Below are positions 30,836 through 43,985 of a stretch of DNA of 64,000 nucleotides, piece after piece. A program made the translations under genes and the position numbers. Each line of letters begins with the position of its first letter. The first letter of the stretch is position 1. Origin of the DNA: Clarkia xantiana subsp. parviflora (taxonomy: Eukaryota > Streptophyta > Magnoliopsida > Myrtales > Onagraceae). Location of the stretch: contig JAPTYO010000003.1 in NCBI GenBank assembly GCA_036873135.1, positions 26,684,001-26,748,000 on the forward strand, read 5' to 3'. The notes under the pieces were generated by a model. The model was not told the origin of the DNA. It saw only the letters and a program-made list of their open reading frames with translations, and made no database searches.

Positions 30836-33288
30836 TGAGGCTATCGAGATTCTTCCCTGCAAATGCAAAGGCAGGTCATCAACTTGAGATTTAATTATGC
30901 ATCCGCGACTTTCAGATGGGTATGATCTCTATGGCTTTTCTTGTTTGTTTATTTGTATATATATTTCCAGTACCCTTCCACTAAAAATTCTTTCAGATTT
31001 CATCTTCATCAGCTAAGCGTGCCAAGGCCAGCTATCTCCATTTCTATTGATCGATATGTGAAGCCATAGCCACACGTTGTGTCGCCACTTCATGAATCAT
31101 CATCTTAATCCAAATTAAGGTACACACAGTAAATTTTTTCTTTATTTTTCTTTTAATGTTGCTCATGATATATAGCACAAGTTGTCGTCGTTATCTTTCC
31201 AGACTGTTCAATTGTGCAGATATATAGATGTGGTGATCTCTACTTATGTTCTCCGCCGTTCTGATGATAAACTTGGAATAGCAGCTTGAAAATGTTGACA
31301 ATTTACTTATGATTGAAGTATTAGTGATATTTTTTTGGCCAAAATTATTAATTATATTTTTGGTAATTATCATTTTTCTGTTAGCTAGCAAGCAAGCACA
31401 TTTTGTTCATGTGGTTTATAGACACTTGCACTTGTACCAAATGTTAGGTATTGAGGGTTCTTGCTTGTATTTGATTTAGGGTTTAGATTAATCCTATGTT
31501 TTTTGACCTGTTATGTTTGGGTGTTGCAAGGTGTTTGCAGTTCGACATAACGGGAAGTTCCACCACATCACAACTTGATTCGAACTCGAGATTGAAGATC
31601 TGGATTCATGAGGAGTAGAGCTTTTGCTTGCTTGGAGTACAAGATTTATTATGGAGTCTATACAGTACTCTTGCTGTTCTAAAGAAGTATCTGCAAAATC
31701 TGCTTGTCATAGTGAAAGGGGTTCCCAAACAAATGAGTTGTTCATATACAGTGGTGAATGAGTATTGACAATTCCTTTAACTCAGTGACCTGCCAATAAG
31801 TTCTTGTATATTGATATTTCTGTTTAAGTATATTATTAATTAATGAAAGTATGTTTGCCAAAAAAAAATACAAAACATAACTATAACTGAACTAAAAAAA
31901 ACAAATTTGATAGGAGATTTACCTAACTTTATAAGATTGATTTGTGCTTAATAAATCAACTTGTTTAAAGCATATCGCGAAATAAAGTGTTTGTGGTTAA
32001 CTATAACATTAAAAATAGTGTAAAATATCGTAGCTATTGATATGGGTTAATAACTAAATTGCTGCTACATGAACATTGACTCGATTAAAAATTGTTATCC
32101 GAACTTAAATTTCAAACGAAAATTTAATTTTTCGAGTAAATTATTATATATGTTACAATTTCTATTAAATTGGAAAAAAAAATATCCATGTTTTGGCCAA
32201 GTACTGTCTTATCATGCATACGAAGACGAATTCATACTTAAATTGAGCTAACTTCTAATTAATAATATTCTGTTACAATTATTTTAACTTATTGTTGATT
32301 ATGTTTCAAAAACTCACAGCCGTCACGTCACCGGCTAGAATATGATTTTCTTTTATTTTTGCCGTGTAATTGAGTAGTGGTGACTATAATTCTTTCTGGC
32401 AAAAGTGAATGGGAATGGAAAGGCGAATCTTCACCGCGTTAAGCAAACCGATACAAAGTCTAGTCCTTCCACAGTAATCAAGGAAAAGTCGTGTATTCTC
32501 CTCCTCCGGCGGCTACTGTCGGCAATCTTTGTTGGTCTTTCTTCCATTCATCACCTACCCCTCTCTTGTCTGCATGCTAAAATCTCTGAACTCAGATATA
32601 TCGAAGTTCAGTTCAGTTTCGCCAATTCATTTTGAAGTCATCTCTCCAGTCAGGTACGATGCGACATTCCTGATCTCCACTCCTTCAATCTGGTTTGTAT
32701 ATTTCAAAGTTGCAGCTTCTGCTCAGTGATTTAGGGTTCATCCTCCGATTTGCTTGGATTCTGCGATCTAACATTATTCCTATGACGTGGGATTAATTAT
32801 CAAATTGCTAATTACTATGTGGACAGTTAAACAAATTGCTGGCGTTTTTTGCTAACATTTTACCAGCTTAACTTATACATGTGTACAAGTTGTAAGTTCT
32901 ATTATGATTTTCGGGCGCATTCTACAAATTGTTAGCTGTTGATAGTTCTATTATGATTTTCATCTGCATTCTGCAAATTGTTAGTTGATATTTGTGTATG
33001 TGAAAAAATTACTAGCTTATGTTTGGTCAGTTGGAATAATTGCTAATTGACGTTTGGGAAAAAAAAATTATTGGTTATTTTCTTCATCTCCCACGTTTTA
33101 AGTGTGTGATTCCGTTGTACAAAGACAAAAATTCTAACAGAGTTGGCAAATTGTTCACTAAATCTAGACACGGCCATTTCTGTTAGTTCTCAATTTCTCA
33201 TATACTTCAGAAATTTAAATTCATGTTTAGTATACATTCTACAGTACTTCCTATGTTAATACATGCTTTATAAAAGTTAAACTAAATT
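30836..33288 (+). other. Duplicated 3' flank and TNL2 upstream region
   Basis: 30910-31700 aligns with the 3' flanks of TNL1 and TNL2 and with 44630-45880. 31850-32390 is AT-rich without a recognised feature. 32405-32760 matches the TNL1 upstream block at 3060-3310. No intact gene is seen. Confidence 0.45.
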
Positions 33289-33871
33289 GGGTTAAAGGTA
33301 TTTTTGGTACCACTTCTTTGACAGGAATTGGCTTTTGGTACCACTTCATTTTTTTTTTGTATACTTTTGGTACCAACTCTTTCATCATTGTAACCTTTTG
33401 GTACCACCGTTAACTTTCCGTCCAATTTTGCCGTTAAGTGTCAAATGATTGACCATAAACTTATGTTTTTGTTCCAATTTAGTCCATATAATACATCATT
33501 AACTTTTAATTTGATCAATTTAGTCCTAAAGTTTGAAAACCAAACCCTTAGCCCAAATTGACCCAGGGTCGGACCTAGCCCAAGGTTAGGTCCGGATAGG
33601 TCAATTTGGGTTAGGGTTTGGTTTTAAAACTTTAGGACTAAATTGAACAAATTAAAAGTTAAGGATGTATTAGATGGACTAAATTAGAACAAAAACATAA
33701 GTCTAGGGTCAATCATGTGACACTTAACGGTCAAATTGGACGGAAAGTTAACAGTGGTACCAAAATGTTACAATGGTGAAAGGGTTGGTACCAAAAGTAT
33801 ACAAAAAAAAAATAAAGTGTACCAAAAGTCAATTCCTGTCAAAGAAGTGGTACCAAAAATACCTTTAAACT
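33289..33871. mobile_element. MULE-like MITE about 560 bp upstream of TNL2
   Basis: Perfect 9-bp target duplication AACTAAATT (33280-33288, 33872-33880). Inverted arms start GGGTTAAAGGTATTTTTGGT. It is absent from the corresponding TNL1 position, where TAAGCTAAATACATTTT is uninterrupted near 3775. It carries five W-box cores (TTGACC on either strand). Confidence 0.8.
33449..33734. promoter_or_regulatory. Cluster of W-box cores within the MITE upstream of TNL2
   Basis: TTGACC occurs at 33449-33454 and 33558-33563, and its complement GGTCAA at 33599-33604, 33707-33712 and 33729-33734. W-boxes bind WRKY factors in defence gene promoters. The sites arise partly from the palindromic arms, so function is only a possibility. 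Confidence 0.3.
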
Positions 33872-34017
33872 AACTAAATTCGTTTTTTTCCCAAAAAAAT
33901 AGTAAAGGCAATGGCTCTAGCTTCTTGGTAAATGACAACCAACGACCATAGACTTTTCATGATGAGTCTTTGCATTCTGGTCAAATAAACATTAGTCTTT
34001 GCTTTCTTTCTTGGAAG

Positions 34018-34260
34018 GTGCTCACTTTTATAGTAAGATTAAGATTGAATTGTCTCCAATACCTACCAACCAATCTATCTGTTTGTCTGCTGAAACTCAT
34101 TTTTCCTCTCGATGTCTACTGCTGTAGCTCTTTGTTCATCATCAATGGGTGCTTCATTTTCCACTATAAAAAAGCGGAAATCACCCGAATCCTCTCCTCC
34201 AGATGCTCATGAACAAGCTGTGCAGCAGCAGCCTAAGAAGCTCAAGGTTGCTAAAGCAAC
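34018..34260 (+). pseudogene. Partial duplicate of TNL2 5' UTR and first 40 codons
   Basis: 34018-34260 repeats 34274-34555: the same leader (GAATTGTCTCCAATACCTAC), the MGASFS start at 34146 and codons through KKLKVAKAT. It breaks off into a second leader at 34266. A transcript starting here would have an upstream frame beginning with the same N-terminus as the receptor and ending at 34405, just before the real start. Confidence 0.7.
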
Positions 34261-34433
34261 ACCAATGGAAGGTGCTCACTTTTCTGGTAAGATAAAGATT
34301 GAATTGTCTCCAATACCTACCAACCATGAACCAACCAACCAACCAACCTCTCTCTCTCTCTCTGTCTGTCTGCTGAAACTCATTTTTCCTCTCGTTGTCT
34401 ACTGATCTAGCTCTTTGTTCATCATCATCATCA

Positions 34434-37400
34434 ATGGGCGCATCATTTTCCACTGCAAGAAAGCGGGAACCACCCGAATCCTCTCCTCCAGATGCTCATG
34501 AACAAGCTGTGCAGCAGCAACCTAAGAAGCTCAAGCTGGTTGCAAAGGCAGCAACAGAAATGGTGGATGATTACCAAGTGTTTCTGAGTTTTCGAGGACC
34601 CGATACTCGATATGACTTCACCGACGTCCTCTACCAACATATGGACTCTGTCGGAATTCGGGTTTTCAGAGACGACGACGAGATCCGAGTCGGTCAACCG
34701 ATCGATGTAATTCTGCAAGCTATCGAGAATTCTGAGATCTGCGTGCCTATCTTGTCGGAGAGCTTCGCTTCCAGCGCGTGGTGCCTTCGGGAAGTTGAGA
34801 AGATGGTTGAGTTGGAGAAGAAGGTGATACCCATCTTTTACAAGGTAAGAGCTGATGATGTTAAGCTCAAGACAGATCTGTACAAGAAGGCAATGGAGGA
34901 ACACGAGACGAAGTATGGTAAGGAACAGGTAGAGAGGTGGAAGAGTGCACTAAAGAAGGTTGCAAAACTTAAGGGAATGGAGGCTTATGCAAAAACAAGG
35001 TATCTCTCTACTGCTTAGCTCTGATCAGTTTACTAATTAAATTTACTTTCCGGCAAATAGAATACTATAATATATTAAATTGTGGAGATCTTCATGAATA
35101 GCTTGTTAATTGTTATTAGAGATTATTATGTATAAATAATTAGTTTATATAAATAAATAAATTGATTAACTTTTTATGGACTTCAATTGAGAAAAAATAT
35201 AGTTTTAGTATTAGACAGTATTGCTAATGAAAGAATCTACTCAAAAACATTTTAAGTTCCAAAACACAGTAATATTTGTGCTTGTTCTGTGCATCTAATA
35301 TAACATCACTACCATTGTTTCTCATCATAAGAACAATAGTAACCCACAGTGATCATAATTAAAAAATGTTAATTATCTGCAGCTTTTCCCATTCAAACAA
35401 TGTCTGGATATGATTCCAATGGCAAAAGAGAAACAAGTGTGGATGTTTGATTCCCTTTCAGTTTTGTCCATTTACTCCAAATCCATTCAAACAAACTAGC
35501 ATCACTTAGCAACAATTATAATTTGGATGCCTATTTTAATGTCATTATGGGAAAATGTGCAGTTTTACCGTATATTTTATTGTTCATCGTACAATCTTTT
35601 AATTATCCCTGACAATTGGCATATTACTCAACAGCTACATTACTGAATTCTACAAGAAGTTTGTCGATAACGTCCTCAGTGAGTTGCCACCAAGAAGGAG
35701 ATGCGATAGCGATTATCTGGTGGGGATGGATAGTCGAGTTGAGAGTATAATGGAACTGCTAGACATCGGATCGCATGATAGGAAATACGTGGTGATTCAT
35801 GGCATGAGCGGCATTGGCAAGACCACTCTTGCTAATGCCATCTTCGACAAACTCTCTGCCAAGTTCGACAATGCTTGCTTCCTTGAGGATGTTCGTGAAT
35901 CCTCTTGTAGTGATCTCCAACAAAAATTGTTAGAAGGTCTTAACACTAAATCTATAGTGCAATCCAACCTTTCAAGGGGTATCAAAGAGAGGTTCTACAA
36001 AAAGAAGGTGCTCATCGTTCTTGATGATGTCAAAGAGTGGGAGCAGATCGAGAAACTGGTTGGAAAGTCTAATTGGTTCGGTGCAGGAAGCAGAATCATT
36101 GTGACAGCCAGGAACAAGGATGTTATAAACACAGTAGCACTACACGAGGATAAGGTTCTGAGTTTCGAGATGAAGACTTTGGTTGTGGAAGAAGCAGAAG
36201 CTCTATTCTGTTGGTATGCTTTTGGGAAGAACAACCCTTCGGTTGGCTTCGAGTCGTTGTCGAGAGAAATCGTGCAAGGTGCAGAAGGGCTACCTTTATC
36301 CCTTAAAGTCACTGGTGCCTTTCTATACAAACAGGATGAAGAAGTATGGAGGGACGAAATATCGAGGCAGAAAAAACTTCCAATAGAAAAAGTGGAAGAA
36401 CGACTAAGAGTAAGCTATAATGCACTCAACGAAGATCAGAGAAAGATTTTCCTTGATATAGCATGTCTTAACTCCATTGCTAATGACAGAAGTAAAGCCG
36501 TTTATATGTGGAAAGCCTGCGAGTTGTATCCGCATCGTGAACTTAGGGTTCTTAGTTCTATGTCTTTGATAAGAGTGGATGATCACTCGATCTGGATGCA
36601 CAGTCAGCTCAAATATCTTGGGAAGAAAATTGTTCGTGAGGAAAATAAAGACCCCAGTAAGCGTAGCAGATTATGGGTTCATATGGAAGCAATAAATGTT
36701 CTAAGGAGCATGGAGGTAAGCATGTAGTCAAGTGAAAGCATTCAATATATAGTTGTTAATAATTAGCATATGCTCTATTTCATATGTGAATGTATATATG
36801 TTGATCGTCTTTCTGTCTTTATATTGACAACAGAGAAAACAGAATCTTGAGGTTCTTCAAATTGAAGATGGTAAAGGCGTTACTTTGTCAAATGAGCATT
36901 TTGCGAGTTGCCGAGAGTTGAGGTTTCTTCAATTGGCTGGTGCAAATATTACTGGAGACTTTAAGAATCTTCTCCCAAATCTGAAATGGTTTTCGTGGAA
37001 GTATTGCCCCGCAATCCTATCTGCTACAAATTTATCTATGAAGAATTTAGTTAATCTTGACCTCTCTCGCAGTTTCATCGACGACAGCTGGGGTGGATGG
37101 AAACTAATCCAGGTACTTACCAATTTGTTGGTCAAAATCTCTCTCTTTTAGAATTTTTTTAATTAATAAATATTTATTTTGTGCATAGGATCTGAATCAC
37201 TTGAAAGATCTTGATCTATCATTTTGTGAGAGCTTGACTATAACGCCCAAATTCTGTAAAAACAACTCATTGGAGAGGTTGGTGCTTTCAGATTGTAGTA
37301 AGTTGCGTGAAATTGATGGCTCCATTGGTAAGCTAGAAAAGCTAAAGTACCTCGACCTCAATAATTGTGAGTCTCTTGGCGGGCTGCCAGACGAGATTGG

Positions 37401-39069
37401 TTGTTTGGTGAAACTAGAAACACTTATGGTGAATGGATCATCAAGTGCTCATGTTAACTTACAAAATTCAATAGGTTGCTTAAAAGCATTGACATCCCTA
37501 GAGCTAACTGGATTTTCTGTTAGTAACATTCCAGAATCTATTGGAGGACTTACAAAACTGAAGTATATACGCATGCAAATATGTGCAGAAGTGCTCCCTG
37601 AGTCGCTTGGAGATTTGCAATCACTAGTCAATTTGAATCTGGAAATTACAAATGAGTACTGTAAGTTGCCAAAGTCACTTGGAAGACTTGTCAAACTTGA
37701 AGAGTTGTATGTAAGTGGAGGTACCAACTTTGACGAGCTTCTTCAGTCACTTGTAAACTTGAAAGAATTGAAGACTCTATCTCTGCCTAGTGGTATTGTA
37801 AAGAAGATACCTGCGTCAATAGGAAAACTGAAAAAGCTCGAAAATCTTGATCTCGGATGCGTGCTAGAAGAGGTGACGACGGAACTCTGCAACCTTCCTA
37901 GGTTGATTGAATTGATAATGTGGAGTTCATCTATCTCCACATTGCCCGACCTCCCTTTAAGTTTGAGGAGGTTACGTGTTTCATCTAGGTCATTAAGGAA
38001 GGTTGCAAATCTCTCGAGATTGGTTAATCTAGAATCTCTGGAACTTCTTGGTGTTGATGATTATGGATGGTCGAAAGAAATACCCGATGATTCTAATTGG
38101 TTTGAAGGAGGGATTGAGAAGCTGATAAAGCTGGAGGAGTTACATTTGGGCATTGCAACTACCAAGAAAATATTACAGTTTGATTTGGGTTCTCTACCTT
38201 TTCTCAAGCAATTCACCTTAGACTTCCAACCCGACTTAGAAGAAAGTGATGTCCGGCCTTTGTTGCTTCAATCTGCTTCTTCTTCACGTCCTCATGATTT
38301 AGATTTTACTAGCCAAGGTAGCAGGCTTGGGTTGAAGCTTCCTAATTTGTCCAGCTTGAAAAATGTTTCAACAGTAGAACTTAAGAACTGTTTACTAAAA
38401 GACGGACTCGAAAGTCTTGGGATTCAGCACATGGAGAATGTGAATAAGGTCGAGATAATTAATTGTAGTGCTGAGCTAATTGAGCTGACTTGTTTGATAA
38501 AGAACTTGAGCACTTTGAAACTATATTGTTGTGGATCGTTCAAGACACTGCCCAATCTATCAAAATCGAAAAATCTCGAGACTTTGACTATTTACAACTG
38601 CAAAGAGGTAGTTGAGATTACTTGTTTGGAAAAGATGTCAAAGATGTTTTTGTATGATTGTCCTAAGCTAAAGACTATTGAGGGGATTGAGGGATTGTTC
38701 CTCTTGGAATTGAGATTACAGAATTGTGGATCGTTCAAGACTCTACCCGACCTATCAAAACTGAAAAATCTTACGGCTTTAAGAATTGAGAGCTGCAAAG
38801 AGGTCGTTGAGATTACTGATTTAGGAAGCCTTGTGTCCTTGAAAACTTTGTATATTATTGATTGTAAATCACTGGAAAGGCTGGAGAATCTCTCAAAGTT
38901 AGAAAACCTATCAAGAATCATTTTGCGGGATTGTCCTAAGCTCAAGACTATAGAGGGGATTGAGGGATTGTTCCTCTCGTGGTTGGTGATCCTGGGATGC
39001 GGATCCCTGCAAAATAGGGACGAATTAAAGAAGAGATGTAAAAAAGATGCCTACATCAATATGGATTAG
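34434..39069 (+). CDS. TNL2: TIR-NB-ARC-LRR immune receptor, L6-like
   Basis: Exons 34434-34999, 35635-36715, 36834-37112 and 37189-39069 (1268 aa), with the same phases as TNL1. The TIR is about 46-180 with the probable catalytic glutamate at 120 (WCLREVE). The P-loop GMSGIGKTT is at 245-253, followed by LIVLDDV, GSRIIVTAR, GLPLSL, FLDIACL and an MHS triplet at 510-512 in place of MHD. Exon 3 has NLLPNLKW and DDSWGGW. Exon 4 (626 aa) is leucine-rich; one C-terminal repeat unit has lost about 40 residues relative to TNL1 (VEITCLEKMSKM). All exons are open. Introns are 635, 118 and 76 bp. The start MGASFS also fits an N-myristoylation signal. It is the better candidate for a functional member of the pair. 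Confidence 0.9.
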
Positions 39070-39629
39070 GACTATTGAGGCGATCGAGATTCTTCCCTGC
39101 AAATGCAAAGGCAGGTCATCGACTTGAGATTTAATTATGCATCCACGAATTTCACATAGGTATGATCTCTATGGCTTCTAGTAAAATTAAACCTTATATA
39201 TATGGTGGATATGATCTCTATGGCTTTTCTTTTTTGTTTATTTGTTTATATATATATATATATTTCAAATACCCCTCCACTAAAAATTCATTCTGATTTC
39301 ATCATCAGCTAAGCGTGCCAAGGCCAGCTATCTCCATTTCTCATTTTCGATATTGATGGATATGAATCCAGCCACATACGTTGTGTCACCACTTCATGAA
39401 TCGTCATCTTAATCCAAATTAAGGTACGCATAACAATTTCTTTTCTTGATTCTTCTTGTAATGTTGTCATGATATAGCACAAGTAAGTCATCGTTGTTAT
39501 CTTTCCGGACTGATCAATAGTGCAGATATATAGATGTGGTGATCGCTACTTATGTCTCCGCCGTTCTGATGATAAACTTGGAATAGCAGCTTGAAAATGT
39601 TAACAGTTTACTTATGATTGAAGTATTAG
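39070..39629 (+). other. TNL2 3' flank
   Basis: It aligns with 30835-31320 and 22160-22770, including GTATGATCTCTATGGCTTTT and CTAAGCGTGCCAAGGCCAGC. It probably includes the 3' UTR. No gene is seen. Confidence 0.55.
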
Positions 39630-39887
39630 GGGTTACGAACATAATCACAGTTTCAGGAGTTTAAATTATTGCTAATAGGTGTCTCATGTTATGTTCTCAT
39701 TGTTAATAGGTTTCTCAAATTTCGTCTTCGTTACCTTTTGGTTTTTCTTCTGTATTTTCTGTTAAATTTGACAGATTTGGGTATGTGTTTTCTTCAATTC
39801 ATGTATATTTATGTAAATTAAGTTACTTGTATATATAGTGTAGCTCCCTATCCTTAATGATAATATCTCTATCTCTAACACTCCCCC

Positions 39888-42800
39888 TCAAGCTGGAGCA
39901 TACATATCATGTGCACCAAGCTTGCTACAAATATACTGACTCCGAGAGCCACCAAGGGCTTTAGTGAGAATATCAGCTAGTTGATTACTAGAACTAACAG
40001 ATTCAGTGGCAATAATCTTGGAGACGATTTTCTCGCGGATAAAGTGGCAGTCGACTTCTATATGTTTGGTTCTCTCATGGAATACTGGATTTGAGGCTAT
40101 GTGTAGAGCTGCTTGGTTATCACAATAAAGTTTCATTGGTTTATTATCTCCAATCCTCAACTCTTGAAGAAGTTGTTTGACCCAAAGAAGCTCACACGTA
40201 CCAACTGCCATGGCCCTGTACTCTGCTTCAGCACTAGAACGAGCAACAACGTTCTGTTTCTTACTTTTCCACGATATTAGATTTCCTCCGAGAAAGACAC
40301 AATAACCAGACGTAGACCTTCTGTCTACTGGACAACCTGCCCAATCAGCATCAGTGTAAGCCACCACTTCAGTGTTTCCTTTATCTTTATATATCAACCC
40401 TTGACCTGGAGCCTTCTTGACATACCGAAGTATTCGCATCAACGCTTGCCAGTGTTCAACACAGGGAGATTGCATGAATTGGCTGACCACCCCTACTGCA
40501 AACGAAATGTCTGGTCTAGTGATAGTGAGATAGACCAATTTGCCCACCAATCTTCTATATCTTTCAGGGTTATCAAATAACTCCCCCTGATTCGGAAGTA
40601 GTTTACTATTCAGATCCATGGGACTATCAACAGGCTTACAATCCAACATGCCTGTTTCTTCCAGAATATCTAGTGCATACTTCCTTTGAGATATGCAAAT
40701 ATCATTCGTTGATTGAGCAACTTCAATTCCAAGGAAATATTTAAGACTCCCTAAATCTTTGGTCTGGAAGTGACTGAATAAGTGCGTCTTCAGGTGTTTA
40801 ATCTTCTCATGATCGCTCCCAGTAATAATAATGTCATCGACATAGACGATTAGATACACGCAGAGACCAGAAGAAGAGTGTGAGTAGAAGACAGAATGGT
40901 CAGTTTCACTCCGACTCATCCCAAATTTCTGAATAACAGAGCTGAATTTTCCAAACCAGGCCCGTGGTGATTGCTTGAGTCCATATAAAGAGCGATGCAG
41001 CTTACAAACAAGTCCTGACTCCCCCTGAGCAACAAATCCGGGTGGTTGCTCCATATAAATCTCTTCTTCAAGCTCTCCATGAAGGAATGCATTTTTAATA
41101 TCTAACTGATGCAACGGCCAATGTTGGATAGCTGCAATAGAGAGAAGTAACCGTACAGAAGGAATCTTTGCTACGGGAGAAAACGTATCTCCATAATCTA
41201 GACCATAAACTTGAGTATAGCCTTTGGCCACAAGACGTGCTTTAAGGCGGTCAATTTTACCATCAGCTCCAACTTTGATAGCAAACACCCATCTACAACC
41301 AACAGTTTTCTTTTCCGGCGGCAATCGGACCAAATCTCATGTACCACTTTGCTCCAAGGCCTGCATCTCGTCAATCATGGCTTGCTTCCATCCGGGATGA
41401 GCAAGCGCCTCACGAACAGTTTTGGGAATAGTAACGGAAGACAATGATGAAACAAAAGCAAAGTGGGATGGAGAAAGCCGATGAAAACTTAAAAAGTTAT
41501 AAATAGGATGAGTGTTACGAGTGGATCTACTTCCCTTTCGAAGGGCAATGGGCAACTCTTCGGATGAGTCAGGCTGGTCTGTAGTCGGTTCAGACACTCG
41601 AGATGGAGTAGGAACTGTAGAGGTCTCTATTGCAGTAGACTGTCTCTGTCGACGTTGATATTGAAGAAGAGGAGGTGGATCAACCGATGAAGATGGAACT
41701 TCTATCACAACGGAAGGAGATTGTGGAGCCTTTGACGCAAGTGGAGGAGAGGGACGCATTTCTAACTCAATTGGAGGAGATGGAATTTGTATCGGAAATG
41801 ATGGTGGACTCAGGATAGGAAGTGATAACATATCCAGTGTAGATGATGACTCGGCTGTGGAAGGAGGGAAATATGGCGTGTCTTCAAAAAATGTGACATC
41901 CGCAGACACATAGTATCGGTTCTTGACCGGAGAATAACAACGATATCCTTTCTGCAACCTGGAATATCCTAAAAAAACGCACTTGATGGCACGTGCAGTA
42001 AGTTTGTCAAGTCCTGGAGAAAGATCATGAACAAAGCAGGTAGACCCAAAGACACGGGGGTTCACATGAAATAATGGTTCCTTGGGAAACAAAATAGAGT
42101 ATGGAATTTTATTACCAAGGGAAGACGAAGGCATTCTATTTATCAAATGACAAGCTGTTAAAACAGCATCACCCCAATAGCGGACTGGCACATTTTCATG
42201 GAGCAATAATGTGCGAGCAGTATCAATCAGATGCCTATTTTTTCGTTCGGCAATACCATTTTGCTGCGGTTTATGAGGACACGTGGACTGATGTAGAATT
42301 CCATGTTGACTCAGAAATGATGAAAACGTTCCCGAGAAGTATTCTCTTGCATTATCACTGCGAAGAATTTTGACTTTTTTACCAAACTGTGTCTGAATTT
42401 CAGCAAAAAACGACTTGAATATTGGAAATAGCTCGGAACGTTCTTTCATTAAATATATCCAAGTGCAACGGGAGAACTCATCAATGAAAGTGACGAAGTA
42501 CTTATACCCAGCAGAGGTAGGTACACGACTAGGACCCCAAATATCAGAGTGTATAACAGAAAAAGGAGAATTGACCCTGGTTTCACCATGACTTCTGAAA
42601 CTAGATCGAATATGTTTCCCGAGTTGACATGATTCACATTGTAGTGTTTTGAGCTTATCCAATTTGGGAACCATTTGCTGAAGTTTGGACAAACTGGGAT
42701 GACCAAGACGATCGTGAAGAAGGTTTGGAGACTCTGCAGCACAAATAATTGAGGATGACTTAAGGTAGTAAAGTCCTCCTGATTCATATCCCACAGCAAT

Positions 42801-43256
42801 TGTTCGTCCGGTACTAAGTTCACGTATAACAAGTGAGTCTTTACTGAAGGTGATTGAACAATTGAATGAACGTACCAGTTTGCTGACAGAGATGAGGTTG
42901 AAGGGACAACCAGGGATGTATAAAACAGACTCCAAGGATAGAGAATGCATTGGTGAGACTGTACCAATTCCCTTGGGAGTAACTCTAGAGCCATTTGCAA
43001 GAGTAATTTGATGACTAGAGTTTAATGGAGATATAGCGTCAAAAGAGGAAATGTTACCCGTAATGTGGTCTGAAGCACCTGAATCAATAATCCATAGATT
43101 TTGAGTATTACTAGACTGGGAGATGCAAGCGGTAGAACTAGTAGTTGCAGATGCTTGAACTTGTGCTCCCTTAATTTTCTTAAACTCCATAAACCTACTA
43201 TATTCTGTTGCAGAAACAGTGATGTATTCTGTTGGAGACATGATGACGAAATCCAA
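39888..43256 (-). pseudogene. pol of Copia B, open except for one in-frame TGA
   Basis: Two frames, 43256-41337 and 41333-39888, are in the same phase and separated only by TGA at 41337-41339, where QSGT is followed by the stop and then DLVRLPPEKK; a tryptophan codon is the likely ancestor. Domains from the N end: protease DSGASDHITG; GAG-pre-integrase HDRLGHPSL; integrase with FVTFIDEFSRCTW and GIAERKNRHL; reverse transcriptase with VYVDDIIITG; RNase H ending [11 protein letters not shown]. About 1120 codons. There is no gag upstream. Copia A has the same TGA. Confidence 0.85.
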
Positions 43257-43259
43257 CCA

Positions 43260-43985
43260 GATGACTTGAACTAGAGCAATTGAGCAAAAAAAAAAAATTT
43301 TTTTTTATTTTTTTATTTTTTATATAAACCTGCAAAGAATAATCTCCCTGCAATTGAGTTCTTGCCACCCTTTATGAAGAAGCAGGTGCAGAAGTCTCCT
43401 GATTCCTTGTACTCCCAGCGGACAAGGACGATATTCCCACCAACTACTCTTAAGATATTACCACGGCTTCTACTAGGAATCAGCAAACCCTCGAGCCTGA
43501 ATCAGATGACTCTGCGCAGCTGGAACAAGACAGCAGCTGATGAATTGCATAGACAGCTGCAGCGCGCGTGAGGTGAAGGCACAGACAGCAGCGGCGCGTG
43601 AGGTGGAAACCGGCGAAAGGTACTGGGATGAAGTCGGAAGAGACCGGCGAATCGAACGACGGGACCGCGGCGACCAACGGTGGCCGGGAGGGCGGCGCGT
43701 GAGTTACACGCGCCGGCGGATGTTGCACGTGGCGGCCGCGCGTGGAGGCGCGTGCGGCGGTGGACGGCGTCGGTGGAAATCTGAAAACGACGGCCGGAAG
43801 CTTCTGAGTTGATTGGCGACGACAATTTTGAAAGATAAACCCTAGATCCAAAAGGGTCTATAACTGTCAATGGAAGACTAGGTTAGGCTCGCTGGACTGA
43901 AACCATTGACTTGGCTGAGCAGGGCAGCAGAACAGATCGGCTTTTGACTGACGGCAACCTAGAAGATGACCTAGCTCTGATACCA
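43260..43985 (-). other. Copia B leader with possible foreign insert
   Basis: 43560-43985 aligns with the Copia A leader (CACAGACAGCAGCGGCGCGT and repeated GCGCGT...ACACGCGCC). 43262-43555 has no counterpart in Copia A and begins with an A/T homopolymer run at about 43287-43322. One plus-strand reading gives EFLPPFMKKQVQKSPDS and another gives TLEPESDDSAQLEQDSS before a stop. I do not recognise the source; a second captured host segment is possible. Confidence 0.35.
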
